A stretch of 64,000 nt of DNA from Alloyangia pacifica. Lineage in GTDB: Bacteria; Pseudomonadota; Alphaproteobacteria; Rhodobacterales; Rhodobacteraceae. The notes below the pieces were generated by a model that searched no databases, was not told the DNA's origin, and was given only the letters and a program-made list of their open reading frames with translations. Shown here one piece after another: positions 1-8,779 of this stretch (positions within the stretch are counted from its first letter, which is position 1; every line of letters starts with the position of its first letter). The translations under genes and the position numbers were made by a program. The stretch is taken from contig NZ_CP022189.1 in NCBI RefSeq assembly GCF_003111685.1, forward strand, positions 2,372,001-2,436,000, written 5' to 3'.

Positions 1-192
1 TTCCTCTACCGCTCGACCGAAGGGGTGGTGCCGCGCGAGATTCTGCTGCACGAAGTCTGGGGTTACAACGCCGGGGTGACGACGCACACGCTCGAGACCC
101 ACATCTATCGACTGCGGCAGAAAATCGAACCCGATCCCTCGAACGCACGTATTTTGGTCACAGAATCCGGGGGTTATCGGCTCGTTGCCTGA
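1..192 (+). CDS. OmpR/PhoB-family response regulator, C-terminal end (5' truncated by window)
   Basis: The reading frame is open from the first base and ends with TGA at 190-192, giving the last 63 residues of a protein. They match the winged-helix DNA-binding domain of OmpR/PhoB-type response regulators: the recognition-helix stretch with HTLETHIYRLRQKIEP followed by the closing beta-hairpin ending ESGGYRLVA. The receiver domain and any partner kinase lie outside the window, so the signal and target genes cannot be named. The family binds promoter DNA after phosphorylation of the missing receiver domain. The family call is firm; the identity of the regulator is unknown. Confidence 0.9.
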   Translation, partial: FLYRSTEGVVPREILLHEVWGYNAGVTTHTLETHIYRLRQKIEPDPSNARILVTESGGYRLVA

Positions 193-274
193 CGAATCGG
201 CGGAAATGTCACGTCATAGCGGTTTTCCGCCAATCTTCGTCTGCTCGCCCATTGGTTGACACTGTACTTGGTGA

Positions 275-406
275 TACTCTGACCTAGCCTTTCGGATAGG
301 ACTCCTCCCGTCGGTCAGGTCCCTCAACAGTTCCCGTGGCATGTGCGGGTCATCACATGCACCTCCCTGTTGGACTGGGCCGGGCCACGCGCCCGGCCTC
401 TTTTTT
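275..406 (+). ncRNA. Candidate structured small RNA with anti-Shine-Dalgarno loops (CcsR/cuckoo-like)
   Basis: A non-coding stretch shows three nested or successive perfect inverted repeats and ends in an intrinsic terminator. CTGACC (279-284) pairs with GGTCAG (313-318) and encloses the loop motif CTCCTCCC (302-309). CAACAG (325-330) pairs with CTGTTG (367-372) and encloses a second stem, GCATGTG (339-345) with CACATGC (354-360), next to CACCTCCC (360-367). Two CU-rich anti-Shine-Dalgarno motifs plus a terminator are the hallmark of the alphaproteobacterial cuckoo/CcsR sRNAs. Family membership is inference. TTGACA at 256-261 could be a -35 element, but I see no well-spaced -10. The 5' end is approximate. 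Confidence 0.5.
378..406 (+). terminator. Rho-independent terminator of the small RNA candidate
   Basis: GGCCGGGC (378-385) and GCCCGGCC (391-398) form a perfect 8-bp stem with a 5-base loop, followed by TC and six T residues (401-406). It has the form of a strong intrinsic terminator on the plus strand and fixes the 3' end of the small RNA candidate. Confidence 0.8.
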
Positions 407-701
407 GCAACGGCTCCGGCTCTTTGAAACCTGTCCGGCTCCGGGTTCGTCGACAGACCGCACATGTAAGCCCAGCGTGTTCCAGCCCAAAGCTCAACCC
501 GCCAGCTGCCTGCGCCTCGGACCCCGAAACCCTGCGGAGTCCGAAGCGCATCCCAGCCATTGTCGTGCAAATTCCGTGAGTGGCGTCACGACGGCTTGCC
601 CTTTCGATCTGCGTCGAAAATCGTTAAAAAAGCGCGAACGAGGGTGAGATTCCCCCGCCACGCATGGTGAATCCCCCCGCAGCTTGCCGTTGACGCACCA
701 G
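407..701. other. Intergenic region without recognisable gene
   Basis: Between the sRNA terminator and the next gene no reading frame has a convincing start, codon usage or homology. Short open frames on both strands overlap each other and look random. The part before 702 probably contains the promoter of the downstream gene; I could not identify clear -35/-10 boxes. Confidence 0.5.
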
Positions 702-1529
702 ATGATAGAAGCCCGGCGCTCTGGCCGGAAAGGACTCAGTTTGACCGACACGCCCCGACGTCTCGAACATCCGAACTTGAACGCGCAGCTCCTGCATTGG
801 TGGATGCGTGACTACGATCATGTCTTCGTGGTGCTCAACCCCTTCTTCCGCGTGCCCGGCTTTACGCCGGAGACCACCGCCTGGGGTCCGCTGCGCAGTG
901 AGGCGACGACACCGCAGGAACTCGAGGCGCTGCTCGAGAGCCTTGGCGGGCCGCAGCCCGACCAGGCCCCCGAGGCCTTCGATGAGATCATCAAGACCAC
1001 CGGCCAGCCGGTGCGCTGGGACATGATCGCCCAGGCGCTTGGTGTCAGCGACTTCCGACATTTCGCACGCATGGTCTGGCTCTGGGTGATCGGGGCCGAG
1101 CCGCCGGATCTCGATGCCACGCTTGTCTCACGGATCGCGCGGCACTGCCGTCAGGAAGGGCTCTACAAGCCGGAGGAGGACTGGCTGCCGCTGGTCCTCG
1201 AGCCGATGCTTGTGCCCTATTTCGAGGCGCTCCGCCTCGACGAGGTCACCCTCTGGGACGAGACCCGCACCTCCTCGCTGGACTGCCCGGTCGAGGCGCT
1301 GCACCGCGACGAGCCGCCGGTGGCCCTGATGGATGCGCCGATTTCGGCGATCTCGGCGCCCGGGCTGCTGCTGAGCTGGTCGCAGGACCAGGTGACCGGC
1401 CTACTGGCCCTCACCGAGGAGATGCGCCAGAAAGTCGACCCTGCGCGTCACCTCGAAGGCTTCTGGGCCGGAGCGGGCACCTCGTCTCTGGTGCTGGATC
1501 AGCCTCGGGCCCCTGCCCTGCTGCACTGA
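702..1529 (+). CDS. Conserved hypothetical protein
   Basis: 275 residues when started at the ATG at 702; an in-frame TTG at 684 would add six residues. The protein is soluble, rich in tryptophan and acidic residues in its first half (NAQLLHWWMRDYDHVFVVLNP), and has no signal peptide or transmembrane segment. Codon usage is the GC-rich pattern of the neighbouring core genes, so it is probably real. I do not recognise a domain and assign no function. It stands alone on the plus strand and converges with pnp. Confidence 0.7.
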   Translation: MIEARRSGRKGLSLTDTPRRLEHPNLNAQLLHWWMRDYDHVFVVLNPFFRVPGFTPETTAWGPLRSEATTPQELEALLESLGGPQPDQAPEAFDEIIKTTGQPVRWDMIAQALGVSDFRHFARMVWLWVIGAEPPDLDATLVSRIARHCRQEGLYKPEEDWLPLVLEPMLVPYFEALRLDEVTLWDETRTSSLDCPVEALHRDEPPVALMDAPISAISAPGLLLSWSQDQVTGLLALTEEMRQKVDPARHLEGFWAGAGTSSLVLDQPRAPALLH

Positions 1530-1580
1530 AGCCGGACACGGGCGCCGCGCGCCGCGGCGAGTGCCCCCCCCCCAACAGAA

Positions 1581-1608
1581 ACCGCCCCGACCGAAAGGCC
1601 GGGGCGGT
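1581..1608. terminator. Hairpin between convergent genes (likely bidirectional terminator)
   Basis: ACCGCCCC (1581-1588) and GGGGCGGT (1601-1608) form a perfect stem with a 12-base loop. It lies between the plus-strand gene ending at 1529 and pnp ending at 1640. Neither side has a long T-tract, so termination efficiency is uncertain. A run of ten C residues lies just to the left (1564-1573). Confidence 0.55.
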
Positions 1609-1639
1609 TGTGCATTTCAGCGAGGGCCGAGGCCGCGGA

Positions 1640-3781
1640 TCACTCCGCGGTCTCTTCCTTCTTGTCCGCTGCCAGCTCTTCGCCGGTTTCCTGGTCGACC
1701 ATCTTCATGGCGAGGCGCACCTTGCCGCGATCGTCGAAGCCAAGCAGCTTCACGTAGACTTCCTGACCTTCCTTCAGCACATCCGACGGATGGTTCAGGC
1801 GGCGGTTCTCGATCTGGCTGACGTGCACGAGGCCGTCGCGCTTGCCGAAGAAGTTCACGAAGGCGCCGAAATCGACGATCTTCACGACCTTGCCCTTGTA
1901 GACGGCGCCCTCTTCCGGCTCTGCCACGATCGAGTAGATCATGTCATAGGCCTTCTGGATGGCTTCACCGTTGGCCGAGGCGATCTTGATCACGCCATCG
2001 TCGTTGATGTCGACCTTGGCGCCCGACACTTCGACGATCTCGCGGATCACCTTGCCGCCCGAGCCGATCACTTCACGGATCTTGTCGGTCGGGATCTGCA
2101 TGGTCTCGATGCGCGGGGCGTGGACCGAGAAATCGCCGGCTTCGGTGAGGGCCTTGGCCATCTCGCCGAGGATGTGCATCCGGCCGTCCTTGGCCTGTGC
2201 CAGCGCCTGTTTCATGATCTCGGGGGTGATGCCCGCGACCTTGATGTCCATCTGCAGCGAGGTGATGCCGTTCTCGGTGCCTGCGACCTTGAAGTCCATG
2301 TCGCCGAGGTGGTCCTCGTCGCCAAGGATGTCGGTCAGCACCGCATACTCACCGTCGTCTTCCAGCACGAGGCCCATGGCCACACCGGCCACCGGCGCCT
2401 TCAGCGGAACGCCTGCATCCATCATCGACAGCGAGCCGCCGCAGACGGAGGCCATCGAGGACGAGCCGTTGGATTCGGTGATCTCGGACACCACGCGGAT
2501 GGTGTAGGGGAAGTCGGTCGGTGCCGGCAGCACGGCCTGCAGCGCGCGCCATGCCAGCTTGCCGTGGCCGATTTCACGGCGACCCGGCGAGCCAACGCGC
2601 CCCACTTCACCCACCGAGTACGGCGGGAAGTTGTAGTGCAGCAGGAAGTTCGAGCGGAAGTTGCCGTGCAGAGCGTCGATGATCTGCTCGTCGTCGCCGG
2701 TGCCCAGCGTGGTCACGACCAGCGCCTGGGTTTCGCCACGGGTGAACAGCGACGAGCCGTGGGTCCGCGGCAGGACCGAGGTTTCCGACACGATCGGACG
2801 GACCTGGTCGAGCGCGCGGCCGTCGATGCGGCGCTTGTTCTTCACCACGTCCGAGCGCAGCACGACCGACTCGAGCTTCTTGATCGCCGAACCGAGGTTC
2901 GCGTCTTCGAGCTGCTCTTCGCTCAGCTGTGCCTTGATCTCTTCCTTGGCGGCCGACACGGCGGCGACGCGCGCCTGTTTGTCGGTGATCGCGTAGGCGG
3001 CCTTCATCTTGGCTTCGCCCAGACCCTTCACCACTTCGAAAAGCTCCGAGTAGTCGGGCGCCTGGAAGTCGAAAGGCTCTTTCGCGGCGGATTCGGCCAG
3101 ATCGATGATCAGGTCGATGACGGGCTGGATCTGCGCGTGCGCAAAGGTCACGGCCCCCAGCATCTCGTCTTCGGTCAGCTCGTAGGCTTCCGATTCCACC
3201 ATCATCACGGCGTCCTTGGTGCCGGCGACGACGAGGTCGAGACGCTGATCGGGGTTGTTGCGCAGCCCCTGCATGTCGTCGACGGTCGGGTTCAGCACGT
3301 ACTCGCCATCGGTGTAACCGACGCGGCAGCCGGCGATCGGACCCATGAAGGGCACGCCCGAGATGGTCAGCGCGGCCGAGGCGGCGATCATCGCCACGAC
3401 GTCGGGGTCGTTGACCAGATCGTGCGACAGCACGGTGCACATCACCAGCACTTCATGCTTGAAGCCGGGGACGAAGAGCGGACGGATCGGACGGTCGATC
3501 AGGCGTGCGGTCAGCGTCTCTTTCTCGGTCGGACGCGCCTCGCGCTTGAAGAAGCCACCGGGCACCTTGCCCGCGGCATAGTATTTTTCCTGGTAGTGGA
3601 CGGTCAGCGGGAAGAAATCCTGGCCCGGCTTCGGTTCCTTCGCGAAGGTCACGTTGGCCATGACCGAGGTCTCGCCGAGCGTGGCGATGACGGTGCCGTC
3701 TGCCTGACGGGCAACCTTGCCGGTCTCGAGGGTGAGGGTTTCCTCGCCCCACTGCATGGATTTCGTCGTTACGTTGAACAT
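1640..3781 (-). CDS. pnp: Polyribonucleotide nucleotidyltransferase (PNPase)
   Basis: 713 residues from the ATG at 3781, which gives the typical family start [16 protein letters not shown]; a longer upstream frame exists but is unlikely. PNPase is a phosphorolytic 3'-5' exoribonuclease of mRNA turnover and the degradosome. Two RNase PH-like domains (about 1-210 and 310-540) are followed by a KH domain (near 553-610, with [15 protein letters not shown]) and an S1 domain (near 620-690, [18 protein letters not shown]). Length and domain order are normal. It lies downstream of rpsO in the same direction, as in most proteobacteria. The 5' region at 3782-3997 may hold a leader subject to autoregulation, but no RNase III-type hairpin was established. 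Confidence 0.98.
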   Translation of the reverse strand: MFNVTTKSMQWGEETLTLETGKVARQADGTVIATLGETSVMANVTFAKEPKPGQDFFPLTVHYQEKYYAAGKVPGGFFKREARPTEKETLTARLIDRPIRPLFVPGFKHEVLVMCTVLSHDLVNDPDVVAMIAASAALTISGVPFMGPIAGCRVGYTDGEYVLNPTVDDMQGLRNNPDQRLDLVVAGTKDAVMMVESEAYELTEDEMLGAVTFAHAQIQPVIDLIIDLAESAAKEPFDFQAPDYSELFEVVKGLGEAKMKAAYAITDKQARVAAVSAAKEEIKAQLSEEQLEDANLGSAIKKLESVVLRSDVVKNKRRIDGRALDQVRPIVSETSVLPRTHGSSLFTRGETQALVVTTLGTGDDEQIIDALHGNFRSNFLLHYNFPPYSVGEVGRVGSPGRREIGHGKLAWRALQAVLPAPTDFPYTIRVVSEITESNGSSSMASVCGGSLSMMDAGVPLKAPVAGVAMGLVLEDDGEYAVLTDILGDEDHLGDMDFKVAGTENGITSLQMDIKVAGITPEIMKQALAQAKDGRMHILGEMAKALTEAGDFSVHAPRIETMQIPTDKIREVIGSGGKVIREIVEVSGAKVDINDDGVIKIASANGEAIQKAYDMIYSIVAEPEEGAVYKGKVVKIVDFGAFVNFFGKRDGLVHVSQIENRRLNHPSDVLKEGQEVYVKLLGFDDRGKVRLAMKMVDQETGEELAADKKEETAE

Positions 3782-3997
3782 GTAGCGTATCCTGTAAGGG
3801 AGCACTCCCGGCCCTCCGGGTCTCCCGTTCCTATGGTGGCCCCATTGCCACCGCTCCCTATCCTCTTGCATGTGCCCGGGAGCCAAAGGCGTCACGTCTC
3901 AGATGGGGCGCGCATACAGGAGAATCCGCCTTTTGGGAAGTGATAAGCGCGGCGCGCCCTCGGACAGGCCGGGGACCGCCCCCAGGGCGCAAGGCCC

Positions 3998-4031
3998 GAA
4001 ACGCAAAACGCCCGCTCCAGAGGAGCGGGCG
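3998..4031 (-). terminator. rpsO intrinsic terminator
   Basis: CGCCCGCTCC (4009-4018) and GGAGCGGGCG (4022-4031) form a 10-bp stem with a three-base loop. On the minus strand it is followed by TTTTGCGTTT. It sits right after the rpsO stop codon, so it separates rpsO from pnp partly or fully. Confidence 0.85.
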
Positions 4032-4056
4032 CTGCGACTTCCGTATCCTGCGCGGA

Positions 4057-4326
4057 TCAGCGGCGAATGCCGAGGCGCTGGATGAGGTCGGTGTAACGTG
4101 CCTCTTCCTTGCCCTTCAGATAGTCCAGCAGCTTGCGGCGCTGAGCCACGAGCTTCAGAAGGCCACGACGCGAGTGGTTGTCCTTCTTGTGGGTCTTGAA
4201 GTGCTCGGTCAGGGTCGTGATGCGGCTGGTGAGGATGGCAACCTGGACTTCGGGCGAACCGGTGTCGCCTTCCTTGGTTGCGAATTCCTTCATCAGGCGG
4301 TTCTTTTCTTCAACGGTGATCGACAT
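4057..4326 (-). CDS. rpsO: 30S ribosomal protein S15
   Basis: 89 residues, the normal S15 length, starting [16 protein letters not shown] and containing the family core [17 protein letters not shown] and [21 protein letters not shown]15 is a primary 16S rRNA-binding protein that organises the central domain of the small subunit. The gene is followed by its own terminator and then by pnp, the classic rpsO-pnp order. The promoter should lie in 4327-4479. Confidence 0.98.
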   Translation of the reverse strand: MSITVEEKNRLMKEFATKEGDTGSPEVQVAILTSRITTLTEHFKTHKKDNHSRRGLLKLVAQRRKLLDYLKGKEEARYTDLIQRLGIRR

Positions 4327-4479
4327 CGGGGTCTCCTTGAAGGTTTGAGGGATGGCACAAGCCGGGATGTCGTCCAGCAGGGCCCTTGGAGCGCTCCGGC
4401 CCGCATGGCCGGATGCGCGCGTATAGGGCGATTCAGGTGCGAAGGGAAGCCCGAAGTTCCCCGGCGCGGCCCATGGGGG

Positions 4480-5004
4480 TCACCCTGCGGCCGATCTAGC
4501 CTGCCGATGCCAGAGCCGCGGCTGCTGGCTGTAGGCAACGTAGAGCGGATGCCGCGGGTGCCCGTCCCTCGTCAGACCCAGCACATGCACGGCGCCAATG
4601 AGCTGCGCCGCGATCTGCGGCCCGCGTCCCATATGTGCACCGTGCATCCCCCAGCCGGCCAGCGTCATCCCCGCCTCGGCGTGCCAGCGCAGCAAGAGCG
4701 CGTCATTCTCCGGCCCCACCGGGGTCTCGGCGCGGCGCAATTCGGCCGGGGTCGGCGCGCGGAAGGCGAAGATATTGGCGATGCGCATGCCGCCGAAGCC
4801 CATCGCCTGCGCCCGCCGCTGGCAGCGCTCGATGGTGGGATCGTTACGCCGCTCGTCGGCCTTGGCAGGGTTGAGCATGACCCAGAGCAGAAAGGGCCCC
4901 GGCGTCTCGCGCCAGAGCCGTTCCAGCCCGTATCGATAGGTCCCGCAGTGCGAGTAGAGTGCCCGCGAGCGTGTGCCGTTGTCCTCGTGGCGCCGTTCGA
5001 TCAT
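4480..5004 (-). CDS. DUF1643 family protein
   Basis: 174 residues from the ATG at 5004; the frame extends further upstream but overlaps the dehydratase promoter. The protein has the DUF1643 signature: a central LWVMLNPAKADERRNDPTIERC block followed by GFGGMRIANIFAFRA. It is probably a soluble cytoplasmic protein. The biochemical activity of the family is unknown to me. It is divergent from the dehydratase gene at 5106 with about 100 bases between them. Confidence 0.85.
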   Translation of the reverse strand: MIERRHEDNGTRSRALYSHCGTYRYGLERLWRETPGPFLLWVMLNPAKADERRNDPTIERCQRRAQAMGFGGMRIANIFAFRAPTPAELRRAETPVGPENDALLLRWHAEAGMTLAGWGMHGAHMGRGPQIAAQLIGAVHVLGLTRDGHPRHPLYVAYSQQPRLWHRQARSAAG

Positions 5005-5105
5005 GGCCACACTCTCACCAGCGGAGGCGCCGCCTGGCAAGCCCGTTGACTTGCCCCCCGGCCCGGCACAGGGTCTGCCCGAGACCGACAACCCGAGGAT
5101 ATCCC

Positions 5106-6077
5106 ATGGACATCACCCGCATCGAGGCCGCCGCCGGGCGGCTGCAAGGCCACGCCCGCCGCACGCCGCTGCTCTCTTCGCCCTTCCTCGACGAGATCGC
5201 CGGGCGCCGCGTGCTGGTGAAGGCCGAGTGCCTGCAGCACACCGGCAGCTTCAAGTTCCGCGGCGCCTGGTCGGCGCTCTCCGCGCTCGATCCCGAGGTG
5301 CGGGCCAAGGGGGTCATCGCCTTCTCCTCGGGCAACCACGCGCAGGGCATCGCGGCGGCGGCAAAGGGCTTCGGGGTGCCCGCAGTGATCATCATGCCCG
5401 CCGACGCCCCCGCCGCGAAAGTCGCCGGCACCCGGGGGCTCGGCGCGGAGGTGGTTCCTTATGACCGCGAGAAGGAAGACCGCGACGCGCTCGGCGCCCG
5501 TCTGGCGGCGGAGCGCGGCCTCACGCTGGTCAAACCCTTCGACGAGCCCGAGGTGATCGCGGGGCAAGGCACCTGCGGGCTGGAGATCGCCGAGCAGGCT
5601 GCCGAAGAGGGGGTGACCGAAGCCGACGTGCTGGTCTGCTGCGGCGGTGGCGGGCTGACCTCGGGCATCGCTCTGGCGCTCGAGGCCAAAGCCCCCGGCC
5701 TGCGCGCCCGCCCCGCCGAGCCCGAGGGGTTTGACGACGTCAAACGCTCGCTGGCGGCGGGCACGATCCAGCGCAACACGGCCATGGGCGGCAATATCTG
5801 TGACGCCATCGTCACGCCGCAGCCGGGCAACCTCACCTTCCCCATCATGCAGCGGCTCTGCGGGCCTGGTCTGGCCGTCACGGAGGAAGAGGCGCTCAGG
5901 GCCATGCAACTCGCGGCACGACATCTCAGGATCATCGCCGAGCCCGGCGGCGCTGTGGCCCTGGCCGCGGCGCTCTTCCGCGCCAGCGAGATCGAGGGCG
6001 AGGCAGTGATCTGCACCGTCTCCGGCGGGAACGTGGATGCGGCGATCCTCGCCCGCGCGCTCGCGCTCGACATCTGA
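5106..6077 (+). CDS. PLP-dependent threonine/serine dehydratase family protein (fold type II)
   Basis: 323 residues from the ATG at 5106, preceded by a GAGG-type ribosome site. The enzyme class deaminates threonine or serine, or related hydroxy-amino acids, to 2-oxo acids with PLP. Visible features are the PLP-lysine block TGSFKFRGA near residue 50, the asparagine loop SSGNHAQG near 78, and the glycine-rich phosphate loop CCGGGGLTSG near 180. It lacks the C-terminal ACT regulatory domain of biosynthetic IlvA, so it is a short catabolic-type enzyme. TdcB-like threonine dehydratase and threo-3-hydroxyaspartate ammonia-lyase are both possible. Confidence 0.9.
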   Translation: MDITRIEAAAGRLQGHARRTPLLSSPFLDEIAGRRVLVKAECLQHTGSFKFRGAWSALSALDPEVRAKGVIAFSSGNHAQGIAAAAKGFGVPAVIIMPADAPAAKVAGTRGLGAEVVPYDREKEDRDALGARLAAERGLTLVKPFDEPEVIAGQGTCGLEIAEQAAEEGVTEADVLVCCGGGGLTSGIALALEAKAPGLRARPAEPEGFDDVKRSLAAGTIQRNTAMGGNICDAIVTPQPGNLTFPIMQRLCGPGLAVTEEEALRAMQLAARHLRIIAEPGGAVALAAALFRASEIEGEAVICTVSGGNVDAAILARALALDI

Positions 6078-6085
6078 GACAGGAA

Positions 6086-6120
6086 AAGGCGCGGCCCCCT
6101 TCGGACCGCGCCTTGTTCTT
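6086..6120 (+). terminator. Intrinsic terminator of the dehydratase gene
   Basis: AAGGCGCGG (6086-6094) and CCGCGCCTT (6106-6114) form a 9-bp stem, followed by GTTCTTTC. It starts just after the TGA at 6075-6077. Confidence 0.75.
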
Positions 6121-6174
6121 TCAGCCGGAAACATCCCGTCGAGCGCGAGGGGCGCGCCCCTCGCTTTTCTGCGC

Positions 6175-6363
6175 TCAGCTGTCGAGCCGCCGGGCCTCGT
6201 CGATCAGCATCACCGGGATGCCCTCACGGATCGGGAAGGCGAGCCCCGCGCCCTTGCTGACAAGCTCCTGACGCCCGGCATCGTAGTCGAGCCCGGCATG
6301 GGTCACCGGGCAGACCAGCGCCTCGAGCATGCGGCGGTCAAAGGTGAATGTCTCTTCGCTCAT
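6175..6363 (-). CDS. Trm112-like small zinc-ribbon-type protein (YcaR/UPF0434 family)
   Basis: 62 residues, [21 protein letters not shown] at the start and a central [18 protein letters not shown], the pattern of the bacterial Trm112p-like family. Only one cysteine of the usual metal-binding set is visible (VCPVT), as in many alphaproteobacterial members, so zinc binding is doubtful. The role in bacteria is not settled. It overlaps the upstream LON-domain gene by four bases and is translationally coupled to it. Confidence 0.9.
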   Translation of the reverse strand: MSEETFTFDRRMLEALVCPVTHAGLDYDAGRQELVSKGAGLAFPIREGIPVMLIDEARRLDS

Positions 6364-7004
6364 TGAATCAGGTCCTCTTCTCCGCCGCGCAGGGCGAACT
6401 CGATCAGTGTCACCAGCGTCTCGCGGCGCGACTCCAGGCGCGGGGCCTCCAGCAACGCCTGCTTCTCTTCGGGCGCGAAATCCAGCAGCATCGAGAGCGA
6501 GTTGATCAGCAGCTCGTCCTCGGCATCCTTCAGCGTATCCCAGTCGGCGGAGAGGCCGCGCGCCTCGAAATACCGGTCCAAGAGCCGCAGGAAGGCGCCG
6601 CGGTCGAAGCTGTCGTCGTGGTCGGCATGCGACGTGAGATCATGTTCGAACCCCTCCCATGAGACCTTGCAGCGACGGTAGGGGGTGAAGCCGTCGACTT
6701 CCTCCATCACCCGGAAGCGCGACAGGCCCGACAGCGTGATCATGTAGCGCCCGTCCTCGGTCTCGGAGAACTGGGTGATGCGCCCGGCGCAGCCGATGCG
6801 CTGCAACGAGGGCCGCTCGTCAGAGCCGTTCGCCGCAGGCTGAACCATGCCGATGAGCCGCGCGTCGGTCTTCAGCGCGTCGTCGAGCATCGCCAGATAG
6901 CGCGGCTCGAAGATGTGCAGCGGAAGGCGCGAGCGCGGCAGCAGCAGGGCTCCGGGCAGCGGAAAGACCGGGATCATTCCGGGAAGGTCGGTTCGTCTCA
7001 CCAT
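6360..7004 (-). CDS. LON substrate-binding-domain protein (peptidase S16 N-domain-like)
   Basis: 214 residues from the ATG at 7004; an in-frame ATG at 7025 would add seven residues. The whole protein corresponds to the N-terminal substrate-binding domain of Lon ([26 protein letters not shown], then GMVQP and [16 protein letters not shown]), without AAA or protease domains. Stand-alone LON-domain proteins are common in alphaproteobacteria and have no settled function. The order thioredoxin - LON - Trm112 on one strand suggests a small housekeeping operon linked to protein quality control. Confidence 0.92.
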   Translation of the reverse strand: MVRRTDLPGMIPVFPLPGALLLPRSRLPLHIFEPRYLAMLDDALKTDARLIGMVQPAANGSDERPSLQRIGCAGRITQFSETEDGRYMITLSGLSRFRVMEEVDGFTPYRRCKVSWEGFEHDLTSHADHDDSFDRGAFLRLLDRYFEARGLSADWDTLKDAEDELLINSLSMLLDFAPEEKQALLEAPRLESRRETLVTLIEFALRGGEEDLIQ

Positions 7005-7031
7005 GACCTGCGAGCTAGGGCGCATCGGCGT

Positions 7032-7943
7032 TCAGGCAAATATCATAGAAGTGAGTTTGCGGCGTCCGTTGAGCACCACCGGATCGTTCGGCTTGAGCGC
7101 CTCGAAGATGGTGAAGAGCTGGGTCTTGGCAGCCCCGTCGTTCCACTCGCGGTCGCGGCGGAAGAGATCGAGAAGCTGGGTCACCGCTTCTTCGGTCTGG
7201 CCATGCGCGTAAAGCGCCTGCGCGAGATCGAAGCGCGCCTGCAGGTCCGCCGGGTCCGCTTCGACCTTGGCGGTCAGCTCAGCGACGGGGCCGGCGTTGC
7301 TCGCCTGCTTGGCAAGCTCGATCTTGGCGTGTGCCGCTTCCAGCTCGGGGGCCTTGGAAATTTCCACCGGTGCGCCGTTCAGCACCGCCTCGGCCTGCTC
7401 GATCTCGCCAAGCGCGAGATAGCACGCCACCATGCCCGCGAAGGCCTTGGCGTTCTTCGGATCCTCTTCGAGCACCGCTGCGAAGACCTGTGCCGCATCG
7501 GCTGCCGCGCCCTGCTCGAGCATTTCCTCGGCAGTGGCCACGGCCTCGTCGAGCCCGCCCGAGGCGTCGCCGCCCGAGGCCTGCACCACGCGGTCGATGA
7601 AGGCCTTCAGCTCGGAGGCCGGAAGCGCGCCCTGAAAGCCGTCGATCGGCTGGCCCTTGTAGAAGGCATAGACCGTCGGGATCGACTGGATGCGCAGCTG
7701 ACCGGCGATCATCTGCGCTTCGTCGACGTTGACCTTGGCCATCTTGACGGCGCCGCGCGCCTCGGTCACCGCGGCCTCGAGAGCCGGGCCGAGCTGCTTG
7801 CAGGGGCCGCACCACGGCGCCCAGAAGTCGACGATGACCGGCACCTCCTGCGAGGCGTCGACCACCTCGGCCATGAAGTCAGCTTCGCTTACGTCCTTGA
7901 TGAGATCGCCCTTGGGGGCCTCGGTCTTGCCCAGTTCCAGCAT
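7032..7943 (-). CDS. Thioredoxin-TPR co-chaperone (CnoX/YbbN family)
   Basis: 303 residues. The N-terminal thioredoxin fold (about 15-120) carries the redox motif WAPWCGPCK. The C-terminal half is helical with tetratricopeptide-like repeats (for example ADAAQVFAAVLEEDPKNAKAFAGMVACYLALGE is one unit). This is the architecture of CnoX/YbbN, which protects unfolded proteins from over-oxidation and passes them to GroEL or DnaK. The active CxxC is intact, unlike E. coli CnoX where it is changed. It is the first gene of the thioredoxin-LON-Trm112 cluster. Confidence 0.93.
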   Translation of the reverse strand: MLELGKTEAPKGDLIKDVSEADFMAEVVDASQEVPVIVDFWAPWCGPCKQLGPALEAAVTEARGAVKMAKVNVDEAQMIAGQLRIQSIPTVYAFYKGQPIDGFQGALPASELKAFIDRVVQASGGDASGGLDEAVATAEEMLEQGAAADAAQVFAAVLEEDPKNAKAFAGMVACYLALGEIEQAEAVLNGAPVEISKAPELEAAHAKIELAKQASNAGPVAELTAKVEADPADLQARFDLAQALYAHGQTEEAVTQLLDLFRRDREWNDGAAKTQLFTIFEALKPNDPVVLNGRRKLTSMIFA

Positions 7944-8036
7944 ATGATCCTCCGCTGCGGCGGTTAGCTTGGAGTGTTACATGGCGCAGGACATGGCGTG
8001 ATGCAAGACCGGCCCCCGACACTGGCCGCAACGGGA

Positions 8037-8768
8037 TCAGCCGCGGCGCGAGAGCTGCGCCCAGATCGGTAGGTGATCCGAGGCGCGCCGCGCTGCGCCG
8101 CCCTCCTCGACCCCTGCATCGTCGAGCGCCAGGGCGCTGCCGTAGGCGATGCCGTCCAGCGCCACGAAAGGCCGCGAGGCGTGGTAGCTTCGGCCCGGCA
8201 GCGTAAGGGTGAAATCGCGCTCCCAAGGCTCGTAGCCGCGCACGTCGGACCACTCGTTGAAATCGCCGAAGATCGCCGCCTCGGCGCGCAGCTCGCCGAG
8301 CTGGTCGCGGATCTCGGACATCTGCTTGAGCCGGTAGCGGCGCAGCAGTCCGAGGTGCGCGCCCACGACGTTCACCCCCTCGACCCGAGCCATCACCGCG
8401 CCGCGCGGCTCCAGCCCCGGCAGATCGAAGCGCCGGATGTCGGTTACCTCAAGCCCCTTTCGCACGAAAATCGCATTGCCGTGCCAGCCGAGGCTGACGT
8501 CGTTGCGGGCGAGGTTGACGACCTCGTAATCGGTTTCCTGCGCGATCAGGAAACGCGGGATGGCGGCGGGGCGCGGGCCGAGCCGCAGGTCGGCCTCCTG
8601 CAGCACCACCACATCGGCGCCGATGTGGTTGAGCACCTGCAGGATACGGGCCGGATCGCGGCGGCGGTCGATGCCCATCGCCTTGCGGATATTGTAGCTG
8701 GCGACCTTCAGCACGGTTTTCGCGGCGGCGGTCGCGGCAGGCTTGGGAGAGGCGGACAGGGGCGACAT
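8037..8768 (-). CDS. Endonuclease/exonuclease/phosphatase family protein
   Basis: 243 residues from the ATG at 8768, preceded by GAAGG; the frame runs further upstream into the preceding gene. Conserved EEP-fold motifs are visible: VASYNIRKAMG near the start, VVLQEADLR (Mg-binding glutamate), GDFNEWSD and the final SDHLPIWAQ. Family members cleave phosphodiesters in nucleic acids or phospholipids; the substrate is not visible here. It follows the phospholipase-D-type gene by 11 bases, so both are probably co-transcribed, perhaps in membrane lipid metabolism. Confidence 0.9.
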   Translation of the reverse strand: MSPLSASPKPAATAAAKTVLKVASYNIRKAMGIDRRRDPARILQVLNHIGADVVVLQEADLRLGPRPAAIPRFLIAQETDYEVVNLARNDVSLGWHGNAIFVRKGLEVTDIRRFDLPGLEPRGAVMARVEGVNVVGAHLGLLRRYRLKQMSEIRDQLGELRAEAAIFGDFNEWSDVRGYEPWERDFTLTLPGRSYHASRPFVALDGIAYGSALALDDAGVEEGGAARRASDHLPIWAQLSRRG

Positions 8769-8779
8769 GGCGGACACCT

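Noticed and set aside
256-278. Sigma-70 promoter for the sRNA candidate (TTGACA with GATACT)
   Set aside because: The spacing between the two boxes is only 11 bases, too short for a standard promoter; a stress sigma factor may be used instead.
1564-1573. Run of ten C residues near the end of the conserved hypothetical gene
   Set aside because: It lies in a non-coding gap and disturbs no reading frame. It may be real or an assembly length error; no function can be claimed.
1610-3943. Long plus-strand open frame (777 codons) opposite pnp
   Set aside because: It is the antisense shadow of a GC-rich gene; the product is a His/Asp/Val/Arg-rich sequence without homology, and pnp fits perfectly on the other strand.
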